Part shown: positions 17,773 through 26,100 of the stretch, piece after piece
Position numbering within the stretch: the first letter of the stretch is position 1
How the letters are laid out: the number at the start of each line of letters is the position of its first letter
Assembly (NCBI RefSeq): GCF_900070365.1
Contig: NZ_LN850107.1
Location: 5,952,001-6,016,000, forward strand
Length of the DNA stretch: 64,000 nucleotides
Reading direction: 5' to 3'
From: Alloactinosynnema sp. L-07
Lineage (GTDB): Bacteria > Actinomycetota > Actinomycetes > Mycobacteriales > Pseudonocardiaceae
Program-made: the position numbers and the translations under genes
Notes under the pieces: model-generated
Told to the model about the DNA's origin: nothing
Database searches by the model: none
The model's input: only the letters and a program-made list of their open reading frames with translations

Positions 17773-18941
17773 CTCCAGTCGGGGCCGCGTTTGGCCCAGG
17801 ACCAGGCGTAGCGGGCGTCCTCGCTCTCCAGGCCCGCCTCGCCGAGTTCCAGCGGGCGGAAGGTGTCGACCATGACGGCGGTCTCGTCGAAGTAGTCCGC
17901 GCCGATCGACGCCTCCGCCGCGCCCGGCTGGGGGCCGTGGGTGAAGCCGCCGGGGTGCAGTGACAGCGAGCCGATCTCGATGCCAGAGCCCTTGCGCGCC
18001 TCGTAGTTGCCGCGCACGTAGAACATCAGCTCGTCGGAGTCGACGTTGGCGTGGTTGTAGGGCACCGGGATCGCCAGCGGGTGGTAGTCGACCTTGCGCG
18101 GCACGAACGAGCACACCACGAAGTTCGGGCCCTCGAAGGTCTGGTGGGCGGGCGGCGGCTGGTGGATCCGGCCGGTGATCGGCTCGAAGTCGCGGATGTT
18201 GAACACCCACGGGTAGAGGCAGCCGTCCCAGCCGACCACGTCGAACGGGTGGTTGGCGTAGGTGAACTTGGTCATGCCGCCGCGGTGGCGGACCAGGACC
18301 TCGACATCCTCGCCGTCGACCAGCATGGGCTCGGTCGGGCCGTGCTGGTCGCGCTCGCAGTAGGGCGCGTGCTCCAGGAACTGGCCCTTCTTCGACAGGT
18401 AGCGCTTGGGCGGGCCGATGTGGCCGCTCGCCTCGACGGTCAGCAGGCGCAGCTCGTCGTCCGGGACCACCCGGTAGGTGGTCGAGGTCGGGATGACCAG
18501 GTAGTCGCCGTCCTCGATCCGCAGGGCGCCGTAGATCGTCTCGACGGTGCCGGTGCCGCCCTGGCAGTAGAGCAGCTCGTCGCCGACGGCGTTGCGGTAG
18601 AGCGGGCTGGGTTCGGTGGCCACGACGAAGCCGATGACCACGTCGGCGTTGCCCATCAGGGTCCGCCTGGACGTCACCGCGTTCGCGCCGGACCACTTGA
18701 GGTCCTGCGAGCGGAAGGCGCGGGGCTTGAGCGGGTGGTTGGCCACCAGGGGACCGCGGAAGTCCGCGTAGACCTCGGCGTTGACGATCGCGGTCGGCAG
18801 GTGGCGGTGGTAGAGCAGCGCTGAATCCGACGAGAAGCCCTCGACGCCCATGAGCTCTTCGGCGTAGAGCTTTCCCTCCGGCGAGCGGAACTGGGTGTGC
18901 CGTTTTGGGGGGATTTCCCCGACTCGGCGATAGTGCGGCAT
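17769..18941 (-). CDS. hmgA: Homogentisate 1,2-dioxygenase
   Basis: The 390-residue cupin-fold Fe(II) enzyme opens the homogentisate ring to maleylacetoacetate in tyrosine and phenylalanine breakdown. Family landmarks are GDELLYCQGGTG, GDYLVIPTSTTYR, NIRDFEPITGRIHQPPPAHQ and LSLHPGGFTHGPQPG, including the His and Glu iron ligands. ATG 18941 has GGAGGA 6 bp upstream. It is divergent from the unknown gene-fahA-iclR operon, with a 59-bp shared control region holding a perfect palindrome. Confidence 0.95.
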   Translation of the reverse strand: MPHYRRVGEIPPKRHTQFRSPEGKLYAEELMGVEGFSSDSALLYHRHLPTAIVNAEVYADFRGPLVANHPLKPRAFRSQDLKWSGANAVTSRRTLMGNADVVIGFVVATEPSPLYRNAVGDELLYCQGGTGTVETIYGALRIEDGDYLVIPTSTTYRVVPDDELRLLTVEASGHIGPPKRYLSKKGQFLEHAPYCERDQHGPTEPMLVDGEDVEVLVRHRGGMTKFTYANHPFDVVGWDGCLYPWVFNIRDFEPITGRIHQPPPAHQTFEGPNFVVCSFVPRKVDYHPLAIPVPYNHANVDSDELMFYVRGNYEARKGSGIEIGSLSLHPGGFTHGPQPGAAEASIGADYFDETAVMVDTFRPLELGEAGLESEDARYAWSWAKRGPDWS

Positions 18942-18954
18942 TGCTCCTCCGGGC

Positions 18955-18969
18955 GTCCGCTGAGCGGAC
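18955..18969. promoter_or_regulatory. Perfect palindrome in the hmgA/fahA divergent control region
   Basis: GTCCGCTGAGCGGAC is a 7-1-7 perfect inverted repeat between the two divergent transcripts. It is a plausible site for the IclR regulator encoded at the end of the operon. A weaker pair ACAC/GTGT (18990-19004) reaches the downstream start codon. Confidence 0.5.
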
Positions 18970-19000
18970 ATCTTTGTTCAGTTGCCGATACACTACTAGC

Positions 19001-19876
19001 GTGTCAGCCGTGTCAAGCGCCGTTCCTCTCCCAGCGCCCGGTCCCCGAGGCATTCCGCCGCTGTTCGCGCGGCTCGTCGACGACGCCGCCCTGTTCCCAC
19101 CGGGCAACGCCGCCATGCCTGACGCGGTGCGCATGCACCTCGAAGGCCGCGACGGTGACTACGCGGGGGTGATGGGCGTCTTCCTCTGCCAGGCGTCCCG
19201 ACTCCCCGAGTTGATCACCGAGCTCATCAAGGCCAAGCCCGCCAAGCCGGTGGCGCTCTCGCTCGTGATCGACACCGGCCTCGGCGGCGTGCCGAAGGCC
19301 CTGTCGATCGTCGAGTCGCGAGCCGAGCTGCTGGCGTTGCGGATGGTCGAGATGCCCGCCCCCGCCGACGTCGACGACGTCTGGCTGGAGCGGGTCAACG
19401 AGTTCGTCCCGGAGGACGTCATCCGGGTGGTCGAGCCGCGCCGCGGCGGACCGGAATGGCTCGAAGGCATCCGCCGGGTGGTCGAGCACGGCTCCTGGCC
19501 CAAGATTCGCTGCGGCGGGCTCAGCCAGGAGCAGTTCCCCAGCGTCGACGAGATCGCCGACTTCCTGTCGGTCATCAGCGCGGGGGAGGCCTCGTTCAAG
19601 GCGACCGCGGGCCTGCACAACGCCGTACGGCACGTGGACACCGAGACCGGCTTCACCCACCACGGTTTCTTGAACCTGCTGGTGGCCACGGCCCGCCTGC
19701 TGTCGGGCGGCGACGTCCGCGAGGCGCTGTCGATCACCGATGGCGGTGCGCTGGCCGAGGAGGCCAAGGGCCTGACCGACCAGGCCGCGCACGCCGTCCG
19801 CGCGGTGTTCGGCTCATACGGATCGTGCTCGCTGTCCGAGCCGGTCGAGGACCTGGAAGGACTGGGACTGCTGTGA
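19001..19876 (+). CDS. Unknown protein of the homogentisate operon
   Basis: The 291-residue soluble protein starts at GTG 19001. Recognisable blocks are IPPLFARLVDDAALFPPGN near the N-terminus, then VIDTGLGGVPKAL, KIRCGGL, FKATAGLHNAVRH and HHGFLNLL. Alternating strand-helix spacing suggests a barrel-like fold, but I cannot name the family. It overlaps fahA by 4 bp (GTGA) and lies directly between the divergent hmgA and fahA, so a role in tyrosine degradation is likely. The cis-trans isomerisation between the two flanking enzymes has no other candidate in the cluster; that assignment is only a hypothesis. Confidence 0.8.
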   Translation: MSAVSSAVPLPAPGPRGIPPLFARLVDDAALFPPGNAAMPDAVRMHLEGRDGDYAGVMGVFLCQASRLPELITELIKAKPAKPVALSLVIDTGLGGVPKALSIVESRAELLALRMVEMPAPADVDDVWLERVNEFVPEDVIRVVEPRRGGPEWLEGIRRVVEHGSWPKIRCGGLSQEQFPSVDEIADFLSVISAGEASFKATAGLHNAVRHVDTETGFTHHGFLNLLVATARLLSGGDVREALSITDGGALAEEAKGLTDQAAHAVRAVFGSYGSCSLSEPVEDLEGLGLL

Positions 19877-21063
19877 CCAGCTGGATCGATGACCCGGCGT
19901 TCGCCGCCGACCACCCCTTCGGCCCCCAGACGCTGCCCTACGGCGTCATCGAGGGCCAGGGCGTCGCGGTGCGCGTCGGCGACCACGCGTTGCCGCTGCG
20001 GCCCATCTCGGGCGCCTTCGGCGACCTGGCCGACCTGGTTGCCGCCGACTCGCTGGACCCGCTGCTCGCCGCGGGCCGCCCGGCCTGGTCGGCGCTGCGC
20101 GCCCGGCTGACCGAACTGGTCACCGCGACGGCCGCCCCGGACGGCGCGGTGCTGCTGCCGCTGGCCGAGGTGCGCAACGTCCTGCCGTTCACCGTGGGCG
20201 ACTACGTCGACTTCTATTCGTCGCGCGACCACGCGGAGAACGTCGGCAAGATCTTCCGCCCCGACGGCGACGCCCTGTTCCCGAACTGGACCCACCTGCC
20301 GATCGGCTACCACGGCCGCGCGGGCACCGTCGTGGTGTCGGGGACCGACGTCGTGCGTCCGCACGGCCAGCGCAAGGGCCCGGCCGACCCGGCGCCGGTG
20401 TTCGGCCCGAGCATCCGGCTCGACATCGAGGCCGAGATCGGCTTCGTCTGCGGCGGTCCCGTGGCGGGCCAGGTGTCGACGTCGGCGGCCCCGGACCACA
20501 TCTTCGGCGTCGCGGTGGTCAACGACTGGTCCGCCCGCGACATCCAGGCCTGGGAGTACGTCCCGCTCGGCCCGTTCCTCGGCAAGTCCTTCGCCACCTC
20601 CATCGGCGCCTGGATCACCCCGCTGGAAGCGTTCGCCGCGGCCCGCGTCGACGTGCCGTCACCGGGCCACGCGCGGCTGGACTACCTGGTCGAAGACCAG
20701 TCCTGGGGCTTGGACCTGCGGCTGGAGGTCGAGTGGAACGGCACGGTCGTCTCGCGGCCACTGTTCGCGGGCATGGCCTACTCGTGCGCCCAGCAACTCG
20801 CCCACATGACCGTCAACGGAGCCACCGTGCGCCCCGGCGACCTGTTCGCGTCGGGGACAGTGTCCGGCCCGGAGAAGCACCAGCGCGGCTCCTTCCTGGA
20901 GCTGAGCTGGGGCGGCAAAGAGCTGATCACACTCGACGACGGCTCCGAGCGCACCTTCCTGGAGGACGGGGACACGGTGGCCATCTCGGCGACCGCGCCC
21001 GGCCCGGACGGCTCGGTCGTCGGGCTGTCGACGGTGGTCGGCACGATCGTGAAGGCGGCCTAG
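19873..21063 (+). CDS. fahA: Fumarylacetoacetase
   Basis: The 396-residue enzyme cleaves fumarylacetoacetate to fumarate and acetoacetate, the last step of homogentisate degradation. An N-terminal FAA domain is followed by the catalytic core: DFYSSRDHAENVG, PIGYHGRAGTVVVSG, DIEAEIGFVCGGP, VNDWSARDIQAWEYVPLGPF and SGTVSGPEKHQRGS include the metal-binding Asp and Glu residues and the catalytic His. GTG 19873 overlaps the previous stop. The long upstream extension is out of frame with the family. Confidence 0.95.
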   Translation: MTSWIDDPAFAADHPFGPQTLPYGVIEGQGVAVRVGDHALPLRPISGAFGDLADLVAADSLDPLLAAGRPAWSALRARLTELVTATAAPDGAVLLPLAEVRNVLPFTVGDYVDFYSSRDHAENVGKIFRPDGDALFPNWTHLPIGYHGRAGTVVVSGTDVVRPHGQRKGPADPAPVFGPSIRLDIEAEIGFVCGGPVAGQVSTSAAPDHIFGVAVVNDWSARDIQAWEYVPLGPFLGKSFATSIGAWITPLEAFAAARVDVPSPGHARLDYLVEDQSWGLDLRLEVEWNGTVVSRPLFAGMAYSCAQQLAHMTVNGATVRPGDLFASGTVSGPEKHQRGSFLELSWGGKELITLDDGSERTFLEDGDTVAISATAPGPDGSVVGLSTVVGTIVKAA

Positions 21064-21738
21064 GTGCCAGGCATCAGATCGGCGGGGCCGATCACCAGAC
21101 CGGCGGGCGCGGCGAAGGAGAGTTCGCTGACCCTCGACCGCGGCCTGGCGCTGCTGCAGGCCGTGGCCGACTCGGACACCGAGGCCCCGACGATCAGCGA
21201 CCTGGCCAACGCCATCGGCGCTTCGCGGGCTGCGGTGTACCGCCTGCTGGTCCCGTTGCAGGCGCGCGGTTTGGTCCGGCGTGAGGGTTCGCGGGTGCGG
21301 TTGGGCCTGGGGCTGCTGCAACTGGCCGCCAAGGTCGCGCCGCAACTGCGGATCGCCGCCCTGCCCGCGTTGCGGATGATCGCTGAGGAAGTCGGAGCCA
21401 CCGCCCACCTGACGGTGGCCGACGGCGACGAAGCCCAGGCGGTCGCGGTGGTCGAACCGTCGTGGACGGCGTATCACGTGGCATACCGGGTCGGCACCCG
21501 CCATGCGCTGCACAAGGGCGCGTCGGGCAAGGCGATCGGGCTGCGGTCGGATGAGCAAGGCTGGGTCGGCTCGACGGGCGAGTTGCAGGCGGGAGCTTTT
21601 GGTATCGCGGCACCGGTTTTGGGGGTCGCGGGCCTGCGGGCGAGTGTTGGCGTGGTGACCTTCGAGCCGTTGGACGGTTTGACGGTGGGCCCGAAAGTGA
21701 TCGCCGCCGCCGCCGCTGTGGCCGACGCGCTGCGCTGA
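21064..21738 (+). CDS. IclR-family transcriptional regulator
   Basis: The 224-residue regulator starts with GTG directly after the fahA stop. It has an N-terminal winged helix (SLTLDRGLALLQAVADSD, ISDLANAIGASRAAVYRLL, GLVRREGSRVRLG) and a C-terminal effector domain that is shorter than usual but keeps HKGASGKAIG. As the last gene of the operon it probably controls hmgA and fahA through the palindrome at 18955-18969, with a pathway intermediate as ligand. Confidence 0.88.
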   Translation: MPGIRSAGPITRPAGAAKESSLTLDRGLALLQAVADSDTEAPTISDLANAIGASRAAVYRLLVPLQARGLVRREGSRVRLGLGLLQLAAKVAPQLRIAALPALRMIAEEVGATAHLTVADGDEAQAVAVVEPSWTAYHVAYRVGTRHALHKGASGKAIGLRSDEQGWVGSTGELQAGAFGIAAPVLGVAGLRASVGVVTFEPLDGLTVGPKVIAAAAAVADALR

Positions 21739-21817
21739 GTTTCTCGGGTTGCAACGGCTCATGCGAAGGGGTGGATCACGCCCGTGACCGGCGCGCGCTG
21801 AGCCTGCTTTCCTTACT

Positions 21818-22721
21818 GTGTCAGGAATGGGAGAGCGATACCGCGCGGTGGCCCGAGAACTGGGCGTGATGTTGAAAGAACAACGCGAAGCGGCGGGCCT
21901 GACGTTGCTGCAACTCAGCGCGAAGCTCGGCTCGGCCGCGGCGACGCTGCACCGGATGGAGTCGGGTGCGCGTGCCGAGACGTCGGAGGTCGAGGTTGTT
22001 CACTACCTCGCGGCCTGCGGTGCGAGGCATGCGGACGTCCAGCGGGTCGCGGCGTTCTCGCGAGAGTCCAGCCATGATCGCGGGTATTGGCTCTCACAGA
22101 GCAGCAAGTGGGCAACTTGCGCTCGCTGGTCTTCCACGAGGCGACCGCGAACCGATCTGTGGCCCATGAACCAGAGGTCATTCCGGGTCTGCTGCAAACC
22201 GAGCCCTACTTCCGCGCGCTGTTCGCTGACTTCGGCATGTCGAGCGAAGAAATGGATGCGTTCGCCGCCGTGCGGATGGAACGGCAGCTGGTCATGTTCC
22301 GCAACAACCCTGCGAAGTTCACATTTTTGTGCACGAGCGTGCTTTGCGCATGGAGGTCGGTGACTACCGGATCATGACCGAGCAAATGCTGGCCATGATG
22401 TTCTTCGCCGACCAGTGGAACATCGGGATTCGGGTGATCCCGGCGGGCGCTCGTCACCGAGCATTGTTCGGCGGATCATTCCGGTATCTCGGCTATCCAA
22501 AGCACAAGAAATCGCTCGTCTACGTCGACGCCACAGTGGGAACATTGTTCCTTGAGGATCCCAAGTACGTCCAGCCTTTTCGAACCCTTCTGCCGAAGAT
22601 AGCGAACGTCTCGCTGGATGTGGGAGAATCCCGGGTGCTCATCGCCAAGCTGGCCGATGAGTACGACCGGGCGGAAGGCGGCTGGGATGACGCGTGGCGG
22701 GTGGCGCAAGAGCGGCTATAG
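21818..22721 (+). pseudogene. XRE-family regulator with DUF5753 domain, two frameshifts
   Basis: The N-terminal 90 residues form an XRE helix-turn-helix (LGVMLKEQREAAGLTLLQLS, then ATLHRMESG). The DUF5753 domain continues in two other frames: near 22088 the match passes to TEQQVGNLRSLVFHEATA...PEVIPGLLQTEPYF, and near 22325, at a run of five T, to VHERALRMEVGDYRIMTEQM up to the stop at 22721. One base missing at each point would restore a normal ~300-residue protein. Either the gene is dead or the assembly has two single-base errors. It pairs with the overlapping DUF397 gene. Base composition is visibly less GC-rich than in the flanks. Confidence 0.85.
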
Positions 22722-22863
22722 CAGCAATCCGAGCGGCGACTGCGTCGAAGTCCTGCTCAGCGCCCGCGCCGCGGCCGTCCGCGACTCCAAGAACGCGGAC
22801 GGCCCATCGCTCACACTCGCCGCAGGCACCTGGGCGGCCTTCGTTGCCTCTCTGACCTCGTAG
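22687..22863 (+). CDS. DUF397 protein
   Basis: The 58-residue protein starts at ATG 22687 and overlaps the end of the XRE gene by 35 bp in another frame. It has the full DUF397 pattern: WRKSGYSS, GDCVEVL, AVRDSKNADGPSLTL and WAAFVASL. DUF397 proteins are the usual small partners of XRE/DUF5753 regulators in actinobacteria and probably modulate them. It is the first intact gene before the radical SAM operon, 59 bp upstream of it. Confidence 0.88.
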   Translation: MTRGGWRKSGYSSNPSGDCVEVLLSARAAAVRDSKNADGPSLTLAAGTWAAFVASLTS

Positions 22864-22922
22864 ACAAGACTGCCGCTGGTTCGACACGCTCAATCCTGTT
22901 GTTCAGCCGAACTGGAGGATAA

Positions 22923-23819
22923 GTGAATCCGTCGTTCGTGTGGCTTGAGATCACCGGCAAATGCCAGTTGAGTTGTTCGCATTGCTATGCGGACTCCGGC
23001 CCGCAGGGCACCGACGGCGCAATGACACCAGACAACTGGGGCAGCGTCATCGACCAGGCCGTGGGCTTGGGTACCGAGATGGTGCAGTTCATCGGTGGCG
23101 AGCCCACCCTCCACCGCGCATTGCCCGACCTTGTCGGGCGTGCGTTGGGTCGCGGGCTGCAAGTCGAGGTGTTCAGTAACCTCGTGCATGTGCCCACGTC
23201 GCTATGGGAAGTCTTCACACAACCCGGTGTGAGCCTCGCGACGAGTTACTACGCCGACAGCGCCGATCAACACGAGTCCATCACCAAAGGACGCGGAAGC
23301 TACGGCCGGACGAAGGCGAATATCATCGAGGCTCTGCGGCGCTCAATTCCGCTGCGAGTCGGAGTGATCGACGTGCTAGATGGGCAGCGCGTCGAGCAAG
23401 CACGCGAAGAACTCGCAGCCCTCGGTGTCACAGGCGAGGTGCGCGTCGACCATCTGCGGCAGGTCGGCCGAGGTATCCGCAAGCAGCAACCGAGCCTAAG
23501 TCAACTCTGCGGACACTGCGCACAAGACAAGATCGCCGTGTCCGCGACCGGCGACGTGTGGCCGTGTGTGTTCTCCCGCTGGTTGCCTGTGGGCAACGTC
23601 CGACACGACGCTCTCGCCGACATACTCGCTGGACCGACGATGGTGACGACCACGGCCACCCTGCGCGAGCATTTCGGCGGCGACTCCCCGGACTTGGCCA
23701 AGCCCTGCGACCCTCAGTGCGGGCCGAACTGTAGCCCGGCGTGCAACCCGTCATGCTGGCCAACGGGCGCTGGACCCTGTGGCCCCAAGGGCGGATGTCA
23801 GCCCAACTACGACAAGTAG
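22923..23819 (+). CDS. Radical SAM/SPASM-type protein with Cys-x-Pro-x tail
   Basis: The 298-residue protein starts at GTG 22923 with GGAGG 4-5 bp upstream. The radical SAM cluster motif is C14-x3-C18-x2-C21 (CQLSCSHC), followed by the GGEPT motif for SAM binding. A shortened SPASM-like region, CGHCAQDKIAVSATGDVWPC, suggests auxiliary clusters as in peptide-modifying maturases. The last 37 residues are unusual: tetrads CDPQ, CGPN, CSPA, CNPS, then CWPT and CGPK, with seven Cys at 262, 266, 270, 274, 278, 286 and 292. The tail could bind metal or act as a built-in substrate; both are guesses. It forms an operon with the ATPase and kinase genes. Confidence 0.88.
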   Translation: MNPSFVWLEITGKCQLSCSHCYADSGPQGTDGAMTPDNWGSVIDQAVGLGTEMVQFIGGEPTLHRALPDLVGRALGRGLQVEVFSNLVHVPTSLWEVFTQPGVSLATSYYADSADQHESITKGRGSYGRTKANIIEALRRSIPLRVGVIDVLDGQRVEQAREELAALGVTGEVRVDHLRQVGRGIRKQQPSLSQLCGHCAQDKIAVSATGDVWPCVFSRWLPVGNVRHDALADILAGPTMVTTTATLREHFGGDSPDLAKPCDPQCGPNCSPACNPSCWPTGAGPCGPKGGCQPNYDK

Positions 23820-23829
23820 GAGCGAATGA

Positions 23830-24573
23830 GTGTTCGTCAGCCGCGCGTATGTCCCTGACGGGCTACGCCCCGACAATCTCCGGAGCTGGCCGTACACGGT
23901 TCCGGCGGTCGCCGGCGTCGTCGAACAAGGCATCGAGTTCACCCACCCGGTGACGTTTCTGGTCGGCGACAACGGTACAGGCAAGTCGACCCTTGTCGAG
24001 GCCATCGCCGAGGGGTTCAAGCTGGACGCGCGCGGCGGACGAGCAGCACGAAAGTCGGGCGACGCCAATCCCACCAAGACTCCGCTTGGTGAGGTGCTGC
24101 GGCTGGAGACCACCGCCAAGGGGGCGGGCATGTTGGCCGGTCCACGCTTGAAGAAGAAGGGCTTCTTCCTGCGTGCCGAAACCGCGTTCAGCATGACTGA
24201 GAACCTTGGCGGTGTTCCCGGTTACTGGGACGACAACACGGCCGAGATGAGCCACGGCGAGGGCTTTCTCGCCGTGTTCCGGTCGATGTTTCGCGACCCT
24301 GGCTTCTACGTGATGGACGAACCCGAGTCGGCGCTGTCGTTCACGGCCTGCCTGCACCTCGTCGCTCTGATGTACGACCTTGGGCAGTCAGGGGCACAGG
24401 TCGTGTGCGCGACGCACTCGCCGATCCTGGCCTCGACGCCGGGCGCTGACATCATCGAACTGGGCGAGCACGGACTGCGGCGCGTGAAATGGGCCGACCT
24501 TCAACTCGTTGATTCTTGGCGTCGATACCTGGAAAACCCCGGCGCCTACCTACGCCACCTCACCGCGCCATGA
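23830..24573 (+). CDS. AAA/ABC-type ATPase (AAA_21-like, single domain)
   Basis: The 247-residue protein starts at GTG 23830, 7 bp after AGGAG. It has Walker A GDNGTGKST (about 47-55), signature-like MSHGEGFL, Walker B FYVMDEPESALS and the switch His in CATHSPILAS. There is no nuclease or membrane domain, so it is a compact soluble ATPase like those of the OLD/RecF-like group. Such ATPases occur as partners in small accessory systems. It overlaps the next gene by 4 bp (ATGA). Its role beside the radical SAM protein is unknown. Confidence 0.88.
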   Translation: MFVSRAYVPDGLRPDNLRSWPYTVPAVAGVVEQGIEFTHPVTFLVGDNGTGKSTLVEAIAEGFKLDARGGRAARKSGDANPTKTPLGEVLRLETTAKGAGMLAGPRLKKKGFFLRAETAFSMTENLGGVPGYWDDNTAEMSHGEGFLAVFRSMFRDPGFYVMDEPESALSFTACLHLVALMYDLGQSGAQVVCATHSPILASTPGADIIELGEHGLRRVKWADLQLVDSWRRYLENPGAYLRHLTAP

Positions 24574-25418
24574 ACGGATATCTCGCGGCTGAACCGCAGA
24601 CCGATCCTGACGCGACGTTCCGCAACTTCCAGCGGCACAACGTCGGCCGAGCCGCAGACCATTTCGGTGTGACGGTGACAGGCACGCCGTCGTTCGGATG
24701 GCGGCTACGCACGATCGGCACGCCGGTCGACGGTCGACACGGCGCGTGCTGGTTGCGCGTGGTGTCCGAGGAACCACAGTGGGCGCAAGGCCACGCGTGG
24801 ACGGGCAACCTGGACGGGAACACCATCACGACAGTGCATAAGCCGCGAGTCCTCGACGTGTTCGAGTGGCCGGAACGTGACTGGCGCAATCAGCGTGCCG
24901 AACTGATGACCCTGATGCCGGGTGAGCCGTGCTCGTCGACCGATGTTCTGTGGACGCTCCCGAACGTTTCGGCCGCGTGGTGGCGCGACCTACGGCAATC
25001 CGTCGACACCCTCGCGGTAATTCCTACCGAGAGGACATACGCCGACCAAGTACGTGTGACCGACCGCATCCGTACGCGCTTCGGTGACACCGTCGACACC
25101 ACGGTCACCCACTGGGCGACAGCGCACAGCGACCTGCATTGGTCCAACCTGATGCGACCAGACTTCGGCATCCTCGACTGGGAACTGTGGGGAACCGCGC
25201 CGGAAGGGACCGATGCGGCGACCCTGCTGTGCCACAGCCTGCTGGTGCCAACCGTCGCCGAGCAGGTGCACGACCTGTTCGCCGACAGGCTCGACACCCC
25301 GTCGGGTCGTATCGCTCAGTTGAACGTTGCGGCCAGACTGCTCAACCGAATCGACGGCGGAGACTATCCCGACCTCGCCGAGCCTCTCCACCGACACGTG
25401 CGCACGCTGTTGATCTAA
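24570..25418 (+). CDS. Phosphotransferase-fold (APH-like) protein
   Basis: The 282-residue protein starts at ATG 24570 inside the ATPase stop. The kinase C-lobe is recognisable: HSDLHWSNLM gives the catalytic Asp and the Asn, and ILDWELWG gives the metal-binding Asp. The N-lobe is aberrant and I see no clear ATP-loop lysine. Family members phosphorylate small molecules or aminoglycosides, but within this operon a modification or accessory role is equally likely. It ends 4 bp into the convergent transporter gene. Confidence 0.82.
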   Translation: MNGYLAAEPQTDPDATFRNFQRHNVGRAADHFGVTVTGTPSFGWRLRTIGTPVDGRHGACWLRVVSEEPQWAQGHAWTGNLDGNTITTVHKPRVLDVFEWPERDWRNQRAELMTLMPGEPCSSTDVLWTLPNVSAAWWRDLRQSVDTLAVIPTERTYADQVRVTDRIRTRFGDTVDTTVTHWATAHSDLHWSNLMRPDFGILDWELWGTAPEGTDAATLLCHSLLVPTVAEQVHDLFADRLDTPSGRIAQLNVAARLLNRIDGGDYPDLAEPLHRHVRTLLI

Positions 25419-26014
25419 CCGAAGATCGCCGTGTAGGCGGCCAGGGCGGCGAACACCGCGAACACCACGCCCGCGACTCGCTGGATCAGGTGTGGCTTGA
25501 TCCGCTCGGCGATCTTCTTGCCCAGCAGGACCGCTATCCCCGCCACCGACACCAGCGCCGCCCACGCCCCCAACCCGACCCACACCGGCTCCGCGTAACG
25601 AGCGCTCAACCCCGCCGTCGCGATCTGTGAAGCGTCCCCCCATTCGGCGGCGAAGAGGACGCCGAAGGAGGTCAGGGCGGCGCGCCAGAAGGAGGTTGGG
25701 CCGTTGGGGCCAACCGTGGTTTCGGCGGAGTCCGAGTCGGTGGAGAAGCCTTCCCGAAGCAGCAATAGGGCGCCGATGGCGAACAGCACGGCCACGACGG
25801 CGGCGACCACCCGATCGGGTAACAAGGTCAGCACGCCGCCGAAGGTGGCGGCGATCACGCACTGGACGGCGAAGGCCGCGCTCACCCCGGCGAACACCGG
25901 CAGGGCGCGGTAGCGGGTGGTCAGGATCAGCGTCGCCACCAGGGTCTTGTCGGGCAACTCCACGACGAAGACCAGGGCGTACGCCGAGACGAAGGCGATC
26001 AGTGCGGTTCCCAC
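25415..26014 (-). CDS. TMEM165/GDT1 (UPF0016) family cation transporter
   Basis: The 199-residue protein has six hydrophobic helices and the two diagnostic repeats ELPDKT (first half) and EWGDAS (second half). Family members move Mn2+ or Ca2+ out of the cytoplasm, probably in exchange for protons. GTG 26014 is chosen because the first helix starts directly after it; an extension to 26080 is Pro/Arg-rich and unlikely. It is divergent from cydA. Confidence 0.88.
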   Translation of the reverse strand: MGTALIAFVSAYALVFVVELPDKTLVATLILTTRYRALPVFAGVSAAFAVQCVIAATFGGVLTLLPDRVVAAVVAVLFAIGALLLLREGFSTDSDSAETTVGPNGPTSFWRAALTSFGVLFAAEWGDASQIATAGLSARYAEPVWVGLGAWAALVSVAGIAVLLGKKIAERIKPHLIQRVAGVVFAVFAALAAYTAIFG

Positions 26015-26100
26015 GACCAACCCTAACCAGGACCTAGGTCCCGGGCAGGCGGGACCGGGGTGTCTGGCGGCCCGGGTCACACTGAAACAAGCTGATCAGC

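Noticed and set aside
22687..22863. DUF397 protein as a precursor peptide for the radical SAM enzyme
   Set aside because: It has the ordinary DUF397 sequence and overlaps its usual XRE partner; there is no reason to treat it as a core peptide.
26015..26100. Rex-type operator before cydA
   Set aside because: No TTGTGAA-like inverted pair is present; only a loose TGTTTCAGTGTGAC on the minus strand.
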